DNA of 64,000 nucleotides from Taibaiella sp. (GTDB lineage Bacteria > Bacteroidota > Bacteroidia > Chitinophagales > Chitinophagaceae), in the NCBI GenBank assembly GCA_019638495.1, contig JAHBTQ010000001.1:434001-498000 (forward strand). Reading direction: 5' to 3'. A program made the position numbers and the translations under genes. Below are positions 25,741 to 34,749 of this stretch, in pieces. Each line of letters opens with the position of its first letter. Positions within the stretch are counted from its first letter, which is position 1. The notes beneath the pieces are model-generated. The model was not told the origin of the DNA. It searched no databases and saw only the letters and a program-made list of their open reading frames with translations.

Positions 25741-27156
25741 TTAGAGGAGCGTGGTAGGGCATACATATTCCGTAACCGGGAACCCTCCATTTGCTTTTAT
25801 CTCCTTGAAACCACCCTTCACGTCCACCAGGTTGTCATATCCTCTTGCTTTGAGTATGGATATGAATACCATACTCCTGTATCCACCTGCACAATGTACA
25901 TAATATGTCTTGTCTTTGTCTACCAGCGTCATGCTGTCGTTCACATAGTCAAGCGGTGCATTCACGGCATCAATAATGTGCTCGCTTAGATATTCACTCT
26001 TCTTACGCACGTCCAGTATGTTCAGGTCACCATGGTTCATCTTGTCCGCAAGTTCGCCTGCAGAGATAGACAGAATACTGTCCGTTTCCTTTCCTGCATT
26101 TTTCCATGCTTCAAAGCCACCAGCCAGGAAACCTATAGAATGGTCATAACCCACGCGGGAGAGCCTTGTAACAACTTCTGTTTCGCGACCCGGTTCGGCC
26201 ACGATCAGAATTTGCTGTTTCACATCCGGTATCAGTGCGCCTACCCATGGTGCAAAACTTCCGTCTATACCAATGTTGATAGAATTAGGAATAAATCCCT
26301 TTGCGAACACCTGTGCATCGCGCGTATCCAGCACTATAGCACCTGTTTCATTGGCTGCTGCCTCAAATGCTTCCGGCGAAAGGGCCTGCAGGCCGCGCTT
26401 CAGCACTGTATCTATGCTATCATACCCTTGCTTATTCATAGCCACATTCTGCGGGAAGTAAGACGGAGGCGGCATGAGGCCGGTAATCACTTCTTTGATG
26501 AATTCATCGCGTGTCATATCCGCACGCAATGCATAGTTATGCTGCTTCTGGTGGCCCAGGGTATCGCTCGTTTCCTTGCTCATATTCTTTCCACAAGCGC
26601 TGCCAGCACCGTGTGCCGGATATACGATCACATCATCTGGCAGGCTCATTAGCTTATTGCGCAGTGAGTCGAAGAGTGTACCAGCCAGTTGTTCCTGAGT
26701 CATGTGTGCAGCTTTCTGCGCCAGGTCGGGCCGGCCCACATCGCCTATAAACAGCGTGTCTCCGCTGAATAGCGCTGTGGCCTTGCCGTTTTCATCCTTT
26801 AGCAGGTAGCATGTGCTCTCCATGGTGTGGCCCGGGGTGTGCAGTACCTGTATGGTAATGTTACCCAGCTTAAACTCCTGGTTGTCTGCTGCTATCACAG
26901 CATCAAACCCGGGTTGCGCAGTAGGCCCAAAAACAATGGCGCCTCCGGTTTTCTTTGCCAGGTCTATATGGCCTGAAACGAAGTCGGCGTGAAAGTGTGT
27001 TTCAAACACATAGCGTATCTGCGCTCCGTTTTGCTTTGCTTTCTCAACGTAAGGTGCTACCTCCCTCAATGGGTCAATTACAGCAGCTTCGCCGTTGCTT
27101 TCAATGTAGTAGGCTCCTTGTGCCAGGCAGCCTGTGTATATCTGTTCTATTTTCAT
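25741..27156 (-). CDS. Metallo-beta-lactamase fold / double rhodanese protein (persulfide dioxygenase-like)
   Basis: 471 residues from MKIEQIYTGCLAQGAYYIES. The N-terminal MBL domain of the ETHE1/Blh type carries THFHADFVSGH, HTPGHTMES, FSGDTLFIGDVGRPDL and VYPAHGAGSACGK. Two rhodanese domains follow. In the first (residues about 270-370) the active-site loop reads VAEPGRE without cysteine and is probably inactive; in the second it is VHCAGGYRS with the catalytic cysteine. The enzyme likely oxidises glutathione or other persulfides to sulfite, and the neighbouring TauE/SafE exporter could remove the product. Confidence 0.9.
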   Translation of the reverse strand: MKIEQIYTGCLAQGAYYIESNGEAAVIDPLREVAPYVEKAKQNGAQIRYVFETHFHADFVSGHIDLAKKTGGAIVFGPTAQPGFDAVIAADNQEFKLGNITIQVLHTPGHTMESTCYLLKDENGKATALFSGDTLFIGDVGRPDLAQKAAHMTQEQLAGTLFDSLRNKLMSLPDDVIVYPAHGAGSACGKNMSKETSDTLGHQKQHNYALRADMTRDEFIKEVITGLMPPPSYFPQNVAMNKQGYDSIDTVLKRGLQALSPEAFEAAANETGAIVLDTRDAQVFAKGFIPNSINIGIDGSFAPWVGALIPDVKQQILIVAEPGRETEVVTRLSRVGYDHSIGFLAGGFEAWKNAGKETDSILSISAGELADKMNHGDLNILDVRKKSEYLSEHIIDAVNAPLDYVNDSMTLVDKDKTYYVHCAGGYRSMVFISILKARGYDNLVDVKGGFKEIKANGGFPVTEYVCPTTLL

Positions 27157-27230
27157 AACCTTGTTTTTTATAAATGCAAATATCAATCGTGTTTCTCTCG
27201 TGGTTTGTGACCATTGTCACCAAAGCCCGC

Positions 27231-28022
27231 CTATTTGAGCCATAGTTCCTTTATAAGGATATAGACGCCCATTATAAGGACGAACCAGCCGAAGCCCTTC
27301 TTCAGCTTTGCGCCGTGTATATAGTGCCCCAGGTATCCGCCCAGCAACACACCCGATATGGTGATAGCCGACAAAGTGAAAAGGAAGCGCCAATCAATGG
27401 CTACCCTACCAATATCGCCGGCGAACCCGATAAGCGAATTCATGGATATAATAAGCAACGATGTGCCCACAGCGGTCTTCATAGGCAAGCGCATCAGCAC
27501 TACCAGCACCGGTATGAGCAGGAAACCGCCGCCGGCACCCAACAGACCGGTAACAAGCCCTATACCCAGACCATAGGCGGCCAGCTCTAACGCGTTCATC
27601 GACTTTTCGTGTCCTTCCGGGTGAGGTGCGCCGCCGCGAATCATAGACAACGAGGCTGCTACCATCAGCGCTGCGAACAGCACCATTGTGAGCAGTGCTC
27701 TTGTAACTTCAAAGGTGCCGATAGACACAATGTGCTGAGGTATATACGGGAGCAGCAACCTGCGCACTGCCAATACCGTAAGCACTGAAGTGAGTCCGAA
27801 AAGCAGCGCCGCTTTGACATTTACCTGTCCCCTTTTGTAACTGCCGGCAGCGCCTGCCAGGCTGGTACTGCCTACTACAAAAAGCGAATAAGAAGTAGCT
27901 AAGGCCGGCGACAGACCAAACAGGTAAACGAGCACCGGAACTGTAAGTATGGAGCCACCCCCACCTATAAGGCCCAGGGACAGACCAATGAGAATTGCAG
28001 CAAAGTATCCGATTATTTCCAT
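27231..28022 (-). CDS. TauE/SafE-family sulfite exporter
   Basis: 263 residues from MEIIGYFAAILIGLSLGLIG; the upstream extension to 28076 crosses the divergent gene's promoter region. Two repeats of the family glycine-rich turn are visible: LGLIGGGGSILTVPVLVYL near the N-terminus and GLLGAGGGFLLIPVLVVL near residue 150. About eight transmembrane helices. Predicted export of sulfite or another sulfonate-type anion. First gene of the sulfur unit; a CACCTTTGT element ends three bases before its ATG. Confidence 0.88.
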   Translation of the reverse strand: MEIIGYFAAILIGLSLGLIGGGGSILTVPVLVYLFGLSPALATSYSLFVVGSTSLAGAAGSYKRGQVNVKAALLFGLTSVLTVLAVRRLLLPYIPQHIVSIGTFEVTRALLTMVLFAALMVAASLSMIRGGAPHPEGHEKSMNALELAAYGLGIGLVTGLLGAGGGFLLIPVLVVLMRLPMKTAVGTSLLIISMNSLIGFAGDIGRVAIDWRFLFTLSAITISGVLLGGYLGHYIHGAKLKKGFGWFVLIMGVYILIKELWLK

Positions 28023-28120
28023 GACACAAAGGTGGGATAAGCGGGGACGCCGGAACGGAACATTTGTCCCATTCATGTATTAACATCACTTATAGTAGCA
28101 TAGGCATTACCTTAGCAAAG

Positions 28121-28585
28121 ATGAGTAATGTGCCCGAAAACCATCCGCAACATTTCACCCTTAGCATAATCATAGAGGCGTCCGCCGCCGCCGTATGGGA
28201 GGTGCTGACGATGCCCATACTCATGAAAGAATGGATGGCAGAAACCCCCATTGAAATTGAAACCACATGGCAGCCCGGGAGTCAGATAACAATAAGCGGT
28301 CCCTGGTATAAAACCCGATTTGAGAATAAGGGGACTGTGCTATGCTACGAGCCATACGCAAAGCTCAGCTACACACACCTAAGCTCGCTTTCGCGCCTGC
28401 CCGATGATCCCGGGAACCATACCATCTACGAATTTTTCCTCCTATCAAAAGATGAAGCAGCTACGGAATTGACCTTCTCGGCCAGGCAGTTTGTCACCAG
28501 CGCTATCTATCATCACCTCGCATTTTACTGGCGTGTGACCCTGCACAAGATAAAGCAGCAGGTAGAAGCCGCTACTCAGCGCTAG
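28121..28585 (+). CDS. SRPBCC (START/AHSA1-like) domain protein
   Basis: 154 residues from MSNVPENHPQHFTLSIIIEA; the upstream in-frame ATG at 28064 overlaps the divergent TauE start. The hydrophobic-pocket fold shows ASAAAVWEVLTMPILMKEW, SQITISGPWYKTRFENKG, LSYTHLSSLSRLPD, a final YWRVTLHKIKQQVE helix. Ligand unknown. A near-consensus box (TACCTTAGC) ends four bases upstream of the ATG. Its stop interlocks with mscS (CTAG). Confidence 0.8.
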   Translation: MSNVPENHPQHFTLSIIIEASAAAVWEVLTMPILMKEWMAETPIEIETTWQPGSQITISGPWYKTRFENKGTVLCYEPYAKLSYTHLSSLSRLPDDPGNHTIYEFFLLSKDEAATELTFSARQFVTSAIYHHLAFYWRVTLHKIKQQVEAATQR

Positions 28586-29664
28586 CTCCCTTTCTCGTCC
28601 TCATCTTTACCACCATCTACACGTTGCACATACAGTGTTTGTGTAGGGAATGCGAACTCAAGGCCTTGCCGCTGGAACAACTCTGCAATGCGGAAGCCGA
28701 TAGACTGGTGAATATCGCGGTAGTTGTTGAAGTCGGAACTCTCAACGTAGTAAACAAATTCGAAGTTGAGACTGGAACTGCCAAATTCTGTAAAGTGTCC
28801 GCGATCGAACGTGACCTGCTCAGTTGATTGTATGATGTCGCGGACCCAACCAGGTATCTGCTTCAATTGGTCTAACGGAGTATCATAAATGACGCCGATG
28901 CCAAAAACTATACGGCGTCGCTGCATACGCTTGTAGTTGTGCAGCTTCGCATTGGTAAGGAAGGTGTTGGAGCAGATGAGCTGCTCACCGCCAAGGGAGC
29001 GCAGCCGCGTTGTCTTAATGCCAATATATTCTACAGTACCGCTTTTGTCATCCACAACAATGAAGTCGCCGATCTCAAAAGGTTTATCGAAGAAGATGAC
29101 GAAATAGCTGAACAGATCGCCGAGAATAGTCTGCGCAGCAAGGGCTATGGCGATACCACCTATGCCAAGGCCGGCAACAATTGTAGATACATTGTAACCA
29201 AGGTTATTGAGCAGGAATAAAACACCAATGATCCAGATGACGGCATTGAGAATGATAAGAAGTCCTTTTACCTGCTTTTCCTTGGCCTCGCTATTTTCCT
29301 GCTTGCTGATAAAGGAATAGATGAAACTCTTAACGACGAAGGTGCTAATGCGCAGAACGAAATAGGTAACGCCAATGAGAATAACAATGTGTACGCCCTT
29401 ATCTACCATGGGCGGAACATTCAATATCTTGAATGCGAGGTAGCAGGTAACGAGTAGTAGAACAGGCTTGGCAGCGCGCTCCATGTTTGCTACGAGTATA
29501 TCGTCATAATTGCTCTCCGTGCGTGAAGCCCATTTGCGCAGCACCCCTACTACACGGCGGTTGAATATCATAATGGCGATAACGCCTGCCACTAATATAG
29601 CCCCGGCAGTAACCCAGGAGAGAATAGTATTTCCAAAATAGACCTTGTCCCAAAGCTCATTCAT
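28582..29664 (-). CDS. mscS: Small-conductance mechanosensitive channel, MscS family
   Basis: 360 residues. N-terminal transmembrane helices, then the pore-lining helix and MscS beta domain: NLGYNVSTIVAGLGIGGIA, ALAAQTILGDLFSYFVIFF, FEIGDFIVVDDKSGTVEYIG, IKTTRLRSLGGEQLICSNT. It opens under hypo-osmotic tension to release solutes. It stands between a convergent and a tandem gene; a 285-bp non-coding gap precedes it with no supported gene. Confidence 0.93.
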   Translation of the reverse strand: MNELWDKVYFGNTILSWVTAGAILVAGVIAIMIFNRRVVGVLRKWASRTESNYDDILVANMERAAKPVLLLVTCYLAFKILNVPPMVDKGVHIVILIGVTYFVLRISTFVVKSFIYSFISKQENSEAKEKQVKGLLIILNAVIWIIGVLFLLNNLGYNVSTIVAGLGIGGIAIALAAQTILGDLFSYFVIFFDKPFEIGDFIVVDDKSGTVEYIGIKTTRLRSLGGEQLICSNTFLTNAKLHNYKRMQRRRIVFGIGVIYDTPLDQLKQIPGWVRDIIQSTEQVTFDRGHFTEFGSSSLNFEFVYYVESSDFNNYRDIHQSIGFRIAELFQRQGLEFAFPTQTLYVQRVDGGKDEDEKGS

Positions 29665-29949
29665 CAGTCAATCGGTTTTTATGTAGCCGGGGTGTGGCCG
29701 CACAAACCGTTTAGAGCCCCCGCAAAATGAAATAGCGTCTACGCACAATAGAATCAGGGAAGGATAGGTAATGGCGTGTGCGAATGGTAAAGCGTCCCGG
29801 ATCGAAGAATAGTGCTGACTGCCGTAAAGGTAAAAAATGCAATTCGCAGGCGGGCGGCGTCAGCGCAAAGGTTTTGTTAAGTGTCGGCGACGTGCTGTGC
29901 ACAAATGATTTACATAGCAGTATGTTTTACTGTTTATCCGTCTCGTTCT

Positions 29950-30594
29950 TCACTTTACCTTATTCACCATCTTCATCACGCGCAGCAATCGTTTTCTTTT
30001 CGATTCAAGTTCCACCTCTGACAGTCTTGTATTAATAAGTTCCAAAAATGCCGCTTTACTCTTTGTATCGACATGAGGCGCTGCAGATTCTGCATAAGAA
30101 GGCAGTTGATTGACAGGCGCGCGCAGCACCTGCTCGCAGAGCAGTTCAAACGCGTCAGCCTTATACTTTGCTACACTGCAAAGCTTTGCCAAAACGCGCA
30201 CTGCGTGGTCGCGGGTGATAACGGAGCCATTGTCGGCCGCCTTCATAATGCGGGGCAGCGCTGCATACATTTCTGCGGGCACTTCCTGCGTTATTGCACT
30301 GAGGGCACACATGGCGCCCCATTGCATCCTGTTGTTCTTACTGCTCAGCAATACTAAGAATGTTTCGTAGTAGCGTGCTACCATTGCCGGCTGCAGCTCT
30401 GCCAGCTCATACAGCACTTTTATGCTGTCGCTCTGCACATTCCTGTCCTTATGACCCACAGCAGCGACCAATTGCTTCACTGCCTCCTTGTCCCTTTTCG
30501 TGGCGATATCGCGGGCCAGTTCCTGGTTGGGCACCTCATCGCGCCGCCCAAGGGCACATGCCAGTTTATCCAGGACGTTTGTATGCTCGCTCAT
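29950..30594 (-). CDS. HEAT-repeat-like cytoplasmic protein
   Basis: 214 residues from MSEHTNVLDKLACALGRRD; the longer frame to 30654 adds a region with no conserved look. Three to five HEAT-like helical pairs: DKEAVKQLVAAVGHKDRNVQ, SDSIKVLYELAELQPAMV, NRMQWGAMCALSAIT, SVITRDHAVRVLAKLCSV. The C-terminus is basic (ESKRKRLLRVMKMVNKVK). Likely a scaffold; no partner suggested by the neighbours. Confidence 0.75.
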   Translation of the reverse strand: MSEHTNVLDKLACALGRRDEVPNQELARDIATKRDKEAVKQLVAAVGHKDRNVQSDSIKVLYELAELQPAMVARYYETFLVLLSSKNNRMQWGAMCALSAITQEVPAEMYAALPRIMKAADNGSVITRDHAVRVLAKLCSVAKYKADAFELLCEQVLRAPVNQLPSYAESAAPHVDTKSKAAFLELINTRLSEVELESKRKRLLRVMKMVNKVK

Positions 30595-30693
30595 TGTATG
30601 CTCTGTTTTGTGTGCAGGTCTCCCATTTCTAAGATAGTAAATAGCCAAACACATTGGCCAAAATTGCGCTTTAAGTACAGTCTGCTTTAAAAA

Positions 30694-30739
30694 AAGTAAA
30701 GTTTACTTGTATTTTATACAAACAAGCTTTACCTTTGTC
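30694..30739 (+). promoter_or_regulatory. Promoter with palindromic operator for the membrane-protein/HTH operon
   Basis: A TTG at 30707-30709 and a TACCTTTGTC box at 30730-30739 with a 20-base spacer fit the Bacteroidota -33/-7 pattern. A perfect 15-bp palindrome AAGTAAA-G-TTTACTT (30694-30708) overlaps the TTG, and an inverted CTTTAC half-site (30727-30732) overlaps the -7 box; together they form a larger imperfect dyad over 30696-30732. This is a likely operator for the small HTH protein encoded third in the operon. Confidence 0.55.
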
Positions 30740-30772
30740 CCAGAATGTTGAAAGTGCATAAACTAAGTTTTT

Positions 30773-31354
30773 ATGAACAGCACACTGAAACTGGCAGAGA
30801 ACAAACATAAAAAGACAGCAATAGCAATGGCCGCGGCAGGCGTGGCACTTGCTGTAGCCGAGGCTACTACCCAAGCGACCGTTATACCACGCCTCGGTCT
30901 AGGATTTCACGTACTCATATGTCTGTTTATTACGTTTACCGGGTTGCTTAGCCTGGCACTGTGTAAAGAGAAGGTTGAAGACGAGCGCGTAAAGGCGATC
31001 CGCTCGAAAGCGATGATGAAGGGGTTTGTCTTTACCTGCGCGGTAACGATTGCCTTCCCTATCAATATTGCATTATTTCCATTCATAGCTCCTGAGGCAT
31101 TTGAGGGTATCACCATCACACGGGACGATTATGCATACGTGGGCATGTTCCTGATGGCGTTCCCGGCTTTTGCCACTATCTCCTACCTAGCATTATTCAA
31201 TTATGGCCTGCGCTATGACGAGGGCTGGGACTTCAATGACGAAATGACACCGGTACAGAGCTTTAAGAAGAACAAGAAATATGTGATCATCTTTCAGTTA
31301 GTGATGCTTGCGTTGCTGGCAGCAATGATCATCTGGGGCAGAATGTCTAAATAA
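30773..31354 (+). CDS. Four-helix membrane protein of an HTH-linked family (DUF2178-like), copy 1
   Basis: 193 residues with about four transmembrane helices: TAIAMAAAGVALAVA, HVLICLFITFTGLLSLAL, FVFTCAVTIAFPINIALF, MFLMAFPAFATISYLALF, and a last one near the C-terminus. After helix 2 it has CKEKVEDERVKAIRSKAMM, a charged cytoplasmic motif like the DERxxxIRxKA motif of DUF2178 membrane proteins, which often sit beside small HTH regulators. The next gene carries the same motif, so the two are paralogues. Function unknown; possibly a membrane sensor. Confidence 0.75.
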   Translation: MNSTLKLAENKHKKTAIAMAAAGVALAVAEATTQATVIPRLGLGFHVLICLFITFTGLLSLALCKEKVEDERVKAIRSKAMMKGFVFTCAVTIAFPINIALFPFIAPEAFEGITITRDDYAYVGMFLMAFPAFATISYLALFNYGLRYDEGWDFNDEMTPVQSFKKNKKYVIIFQLVMLALLAAMIIWGRMSK

Positions 31355-31383
31355 AACAATCATCACCACTAAAATATATTCTT

Positions 31384-31914
31384 ATGAAAGGCATGTTGGT
31401 AATGTATGACTACAAAGGCAAGATAAGGGGTATTATTATCTCAGCCTTGGGTCTTGCCGCTATGATCAGTGAGCGGCTGTTTCACTGGACGGTCATAGGG
31501 AAATATAATTGGGAGCAACACCTCACCCTTTTTAAGTGGGTAACGCTGCTGGGACTGATAGTAATAGGTTACAGCAAGGAGAAATATGAGGATGATCGCG
31601 CGAAAGCCATTCGTGCTAAGGCATTGCAGATAGCCTTTATGCTGCAGCAATCCGTGACGCTGGCCATGGGCCTGACCATGAGCCTGAGTAAGGAACCGAT
31701 AGACGGGGATATACTGTTCATCATCGCAGCTATGGGCACGCTAATGTTCCTGCTGCTGTTTCATGTGGGGTTATATTTCGACCTGTTCTGGGACTTTGAC
31801 GACACAGCCCGGGAGAAGAACCTGATTAAAAACATTGGCAAAAATAAATGGAGCCTGCTCGTATACCTGGCAGTGGCCGCTGCGGCATTGCTTTTAACAG
31901 CGATATTTGGATAA
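31384..31914 (+). CDS. Four-helix membrane protein of the same HTH-linked family, copy 2
   Basis: 176 residues; MYDYKGKIRGIIIS at 31405 is an alternative start. It has the same layout as the preceding gene: two helices, then YSKEKYEDDRAKAIRAKALQ, then helices, and an aromatic DLFWDFDDTAREKN loop matching EGWDFNDEMTPVQSFKKN in copy 1. It lies 29 bp after copy 1 and ends three bases before the HTH gene. A tandem duplication within one operon is inferred. Confidence 0.75.
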   Translation: MKGMLVMYDYKGKIRGIIISALGLAAMISERLFHWTVIGKYNWEQHLTLFKWVTLLGLIVIGYSKEKYEDDRAKAIRAKALQIAFMLQQSVTLAMGLTMSLSKEPIDGDILFIIAAMGTLMFLLLFHVGLYFDLFWDFDDTAREKNLIKNIGKNKWSLLVYLAVAAAALLLTAIFG

Positions 31915-31917
31915 GAA

Positions 31918-32118
31918 ATGAAGAACACGATAAAAGTAGAAAGGGCAAAAAGAAACATCACGCAAAGCGACCTGGCGGAGGCAGTGAAAGTTTCCAAGCA
32001 AACCATCCACTCAATAGAGTCGGGAAGGTTTGTACCCTCCACTACTTTGTCCATGAAAATTGCGAAATACTTTAATACTACAGTCGAGTCCATATTTGAG
32101 CTCGAGGACGGCGACTGA
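31918..32118 (+). CDS. Small XRE/YozG-like helix-turn-helix regulator
   Basis: 66 residues made up of one HTH_3 domain: ERAKRNITQSDLAEAVKVSK, then QTIHSIESGRFVPST, then LSMKIAKYFNTTVESIFEL. This matches the small stand-alone regulators that accompany membrane proteins in many bacteria. It is translated three bases after the preceding stop, so all three genes are coexpressed. It probably binds the palindrome at 30694 and autoregulates. Confidence 0.9.
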   Translation: MKNTIKVERAKRNITQSDLAEAVKVSKQTIHSIESGRFVPSTTLSMKIAKYFNTTVESIFELEDGD

Positions 32119-32163
32119 TATAATAGCAACAATTTCAGAACCTACTTCTAAAAAATCAATTTC

Positions 32164-34065
32164 ATGAAAAACAGAATTTACATCGCGCTGGCTATGGTGC
32201 TATCCCTTTGCTCCATGCGCACTGCTGCCCAGCATACCGGCAGCTATGACACAACAGTAACCTTTATGAGCGCTCCGAGAGCAGTATCGATCTACGTACC
32301 CCCTACCTACAACCCGGCGACAGCCTATCGCCTCATGGTGTGCCTGCATGGCCTGGGCGATACCTGCAGCAACTATCGCACTGCGCTCATGACCAGCCTG
32401 GGCTGGGCGGCTAACATCCCCAATACCATCTTTGTATGTCCTGAGGCTGCCTTCCGCAATGCCGACTACTATTATCCTACGGGCGGCGAAGGAATCATAC
32501 AGACCGCTATTGACTTTGCTATGGAGACCTACCATATAGACACAGCAAATGTGGTGCTGCAGGGCTTTTCGCTGGGCGGCAGGGCTGCGCTGCGCTATGG
32601 GCTGGATAACTACTCAGTCTTCAAGGGTCTGCTGCTAAACACACCTGCGGTGCAGGGCGTGAAGGAAGCGATAAACGGCGGCGCCTATACATTTAACTAT
32701 GCTAACGCCTCACACATTCCCGTATACATAACGCATGGCGCCGACGATGTGATCTATACAGGACCCATAGACAGCATGTACCTGCAAATGGTGCTGAATG
32801 ACGGCAAAACCTACCGCAAACACTTTCCGGGGCTTGCACACGCCATACCGGGTATAGCGAGCATACTCAATTTTATTTCCTTCTTCGACGACCCAAGGTC
32901 GGCAGGGCCGGACATGGACATCGTTCAGCCGATGATAAAGAAGCAAAATTGCGTGGCAAGTGTTACGCCTTCCTGCGTTATCAGGAATACAGGAAACGTT
33001 GACCTCCACTCTGCCAAACTCACTTATGGCTCTGGCTCGGCAACGGCAACGTTCACCTGGACCGGCACACTTGCTCCATACCAGCACGCTATTGTTACGC
33101 TTCCACCTTTTGTCTCGCCATCGGGCGGGCGCACGCTTACTGTTGCGGTAGATACCCTTGAGGCCACAGTGGCAGATACATTTACCAGCAACAACGCAAA
33201 TGCAACAACGTATTCCGTACAAACAACCGGACTGATAGTGCCCATCATGGAAGGCTTTGAAGCCACTACATTTCCGCCGGCAAACTGGGTAACCTTTGGC
33301 GCGGGAGACGTGTACGCCGAATGGGACCGGGATGATGCTGTATGGAAAACAGGTTTCGCGTCGATCTATGCATTCAACACCATACTCCTATTTGACAATG
33401 CGGGTCGCGTGAATGAAATTGCCGCACCTCTGCTGGACCTGACCGCATCTACGAATCCACACCTCAACTTTGACCTGGCATTTAATTATCACCACTATGC
33501 ACCACCGGTTGCGACCTTCGACAGCACCTTTGCCGATACGCTCACAGTAATGGTGTCTACCGACTGTGGCGACAACTTTACCACACTCTACAAAAAGGGC
33601 GGATCTGAACTGGCTACGTTCCCCGACCCGATTCTTAACGCTACCACCTTATCCGCAGCGTTTATTGATCCGGGTGCTGACAACTGGCGCAATGAGGATG
33701 TGGACCTTAATGCCTACAAGGCTTTCGACAAGCTCATCATTAAGTTCAGCTACAAATCGTCTCTGGGTGGCTCTATTAATATAGACAACGTGCGAATCGG
33801 CGAGTATGTAGTATCTGTAAACGAGGCGGCAACCGGAAAGCCGGCGCTGTTTCCCAACCCGGCAACCGATATTGTGCGGATCACATCTCCCGAAGCAGTA
33901 ACATCTGTTATTATATCAGACATTACCGGCCGAATAGTAGCGCAGCCTGCGGCCTCCGGCAAAGACATATCGGTAAACACAACTGACCTTGTAAGCGGCA
34001 TCTATATGTTCCGCATCAGCACGGCGGGTGGCACCAACACAGAAAAGGTGACCGTTAATCACTAG
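32164..34065 (+). CDS. Secreted alpha/beta-hydrolase esterase with T9SS sorting domain
   Basis: 633 residues with signal peptide MKNRIYIALAMVLSLCSMRTAAQ. The N-terminal 260 residues are an alpha/beta hydrolase of the polyhydroxybutyrate-depolymerase/feruloyl-esterase type: YRLMVCLHGLGD (oxyanion), the nucleophile VLQGFSLGGRAA, VYITHGADDVIYTG (acid) and FPGLAHAIPG (histidine). A CARDB-like beta domain and a jelly-roll-like region follow. The last 75 residues are a type IX secretion sorting domain (ALFPNPATDIVRI, VSGIYMFRIS). It is probably exported and anchored at or released from the cell surface; ester substrate unknown. Confidence 0.88.
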   Translation: MKNRIYIALAMVLSLCSMRTAAQHTGSYDTTVTFMSAPRAVSIYVPPTYNPATAYRLMVCLHGLGDTCSNYRTALMTSLGWAANIPNTIFVCPEAAFRNADYYYPTGGEGIIQTAIDFAMETYHIDTANVVLQGFSLGGRAALRYGLDNYSVFKGLLLNTPAVQGVKEAINGGAYTFNYANASHIPVYITHGADDVIYTGPIDSMYLQMVLNDGKTYRKHFPGLAHAIPGIASILNFISFFDDPRSAGPDMDIVQPMIKKQNCVASVTPSCVIRNTGNVDLHSAKLTYGSGSATATFTWTGTLAPYQHAIVTLPPFVSPSGGRTLTVAVDTLEATVADTFTSNNANATTYSVQTTGLIVPIMEGFEATTFPPANWVTFGAGDVYAEWDRDDAVWKTGFASIYAFNTILLFDNAGRVNEIAAPLLDLTASTNPHLNFDLAFNYHHYAPPVATFDSTFADTLTVMVSTDCGDNFTTLYKKGGSELATFPDPILNATTLSAAFIDPGADNWRNEDVDLNAYKAFDKLIIKFSYKSSLGGSINIDNVRIGEYVVSVNEAATGKPALFPNPATDIVRITSPEAVTSVIISDITGRIVAQPAASGKDISVNTTDLVSGIYMFRISTAGGTNTEKVTVNH

Positions 34066-34085
34066 TAAGATTCGATTTTGACCAG

Positions 34086-34114
34086 AAAGGCGGCATAAGT
34101 GCCGCCTTTCTTCA
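34086..34114 (+). terminator. Terminator of the secreted esterase gene
   Basis: Perfect 10-bp stem AAAGGCGGCA (34086-34095) and TGCCGCCTTT (34100-34109) with a four-base loop, then CTTCATTT, 21 bases after the stop. Confidence 0.75.
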
Positions 34115-34140
34115 TTTAGCAGACTATGTACCTTTACAAC

Positions 34141-34677
34141 ATGCAACGCTATCTCTTTACATCGCAGCGCCTGGGTTTTCGCACCTGGCAGGCCGATGAT
34201 GTTGATGCTATGGCAGCTATAAATGCTGACCCGGAAGTAATGAGATTCTTCCCCGCCATACAAGACAGGCAGCAAACCGCCTCATTTATTACCCGCATGC
34301 AGGCTATGCAGGAGGCCAGGGGCTACTGCTACTTTGCCCTCGAAACACTGGAAGACAATGCGTTCATAGGCTTTACCGGACTGATGTGGCAGGAATATGA
34401 TACCGACTTCGCGCCCTGTACGGACATGGGCTGGCGGCTGGCTACCCGGGCATGGGGCAAAGGCTATGCAACGGAGGCGGCCATACGTTGCCTGGAATTC
34501 GCCTATGAGGACCTGGAACTAAAGGAAGTAGTGGCAACTGCCCCACTGGTAAATCAGCCTTCTATCAACGTAATGCAGAAAGCCGGCATGGAATATAGCC
34601 GCGATTTTATGCACCCGGCGCTTAAGGGCGATCAGAGATTGGAACGTTGTGTTCTGTATAGAAAATCACGCCAATAG
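34141..34677 (+). CDS. GNAT N-acetyltransferase, RimJ/RimL type
   Basis: 178 residues from MQRYLFTSQRLGFRTWQADD; an in-frame ATG at 34126 overlaps a -7-like element (TACCTTTAC) and is less likely. The acetyl-CoA binding motif is RAWGKGYATEAAIRCLEFAY, preceded by the strand GFTGLMWQEYD and followed by VNQPSINVMQKAGM. Substrate could be a ribosomal protein N-terminus or a small amine; not determinable here. Confidence 0.85.
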   Translation: MQRYLFTSQRLGFRTWQADDVDAMAAINADPEVMRFFPAIQDRQQTASFITRMQAMQEARGYCYFALETLEDNAFIGFTGLMWQEYDTDFAPCTDMGWRLATRAWGKGYATEAAIRCLEFAYEDLELKEVVATAPLVNQPSINVMQKAGMEYSRDFMHPALKGDQRLERCVLYRKSRQ

Positions 34678-34749
34678 GGTGTAACCTGTGCCGACCCTTC
34701 CATATGTCGTCATTTTTTTATATTTTGTGCTACTCAGCTATCAACACAC

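Noticed and set aside
29711..29902. 63-codon reverse frame in the gap upstream of mscS
   Set aside because: Arg/Phe-rich with no domain, no promoter box at its start; cannot be told from chance. The 285-bp gap otherwise holds nothing I recognise.
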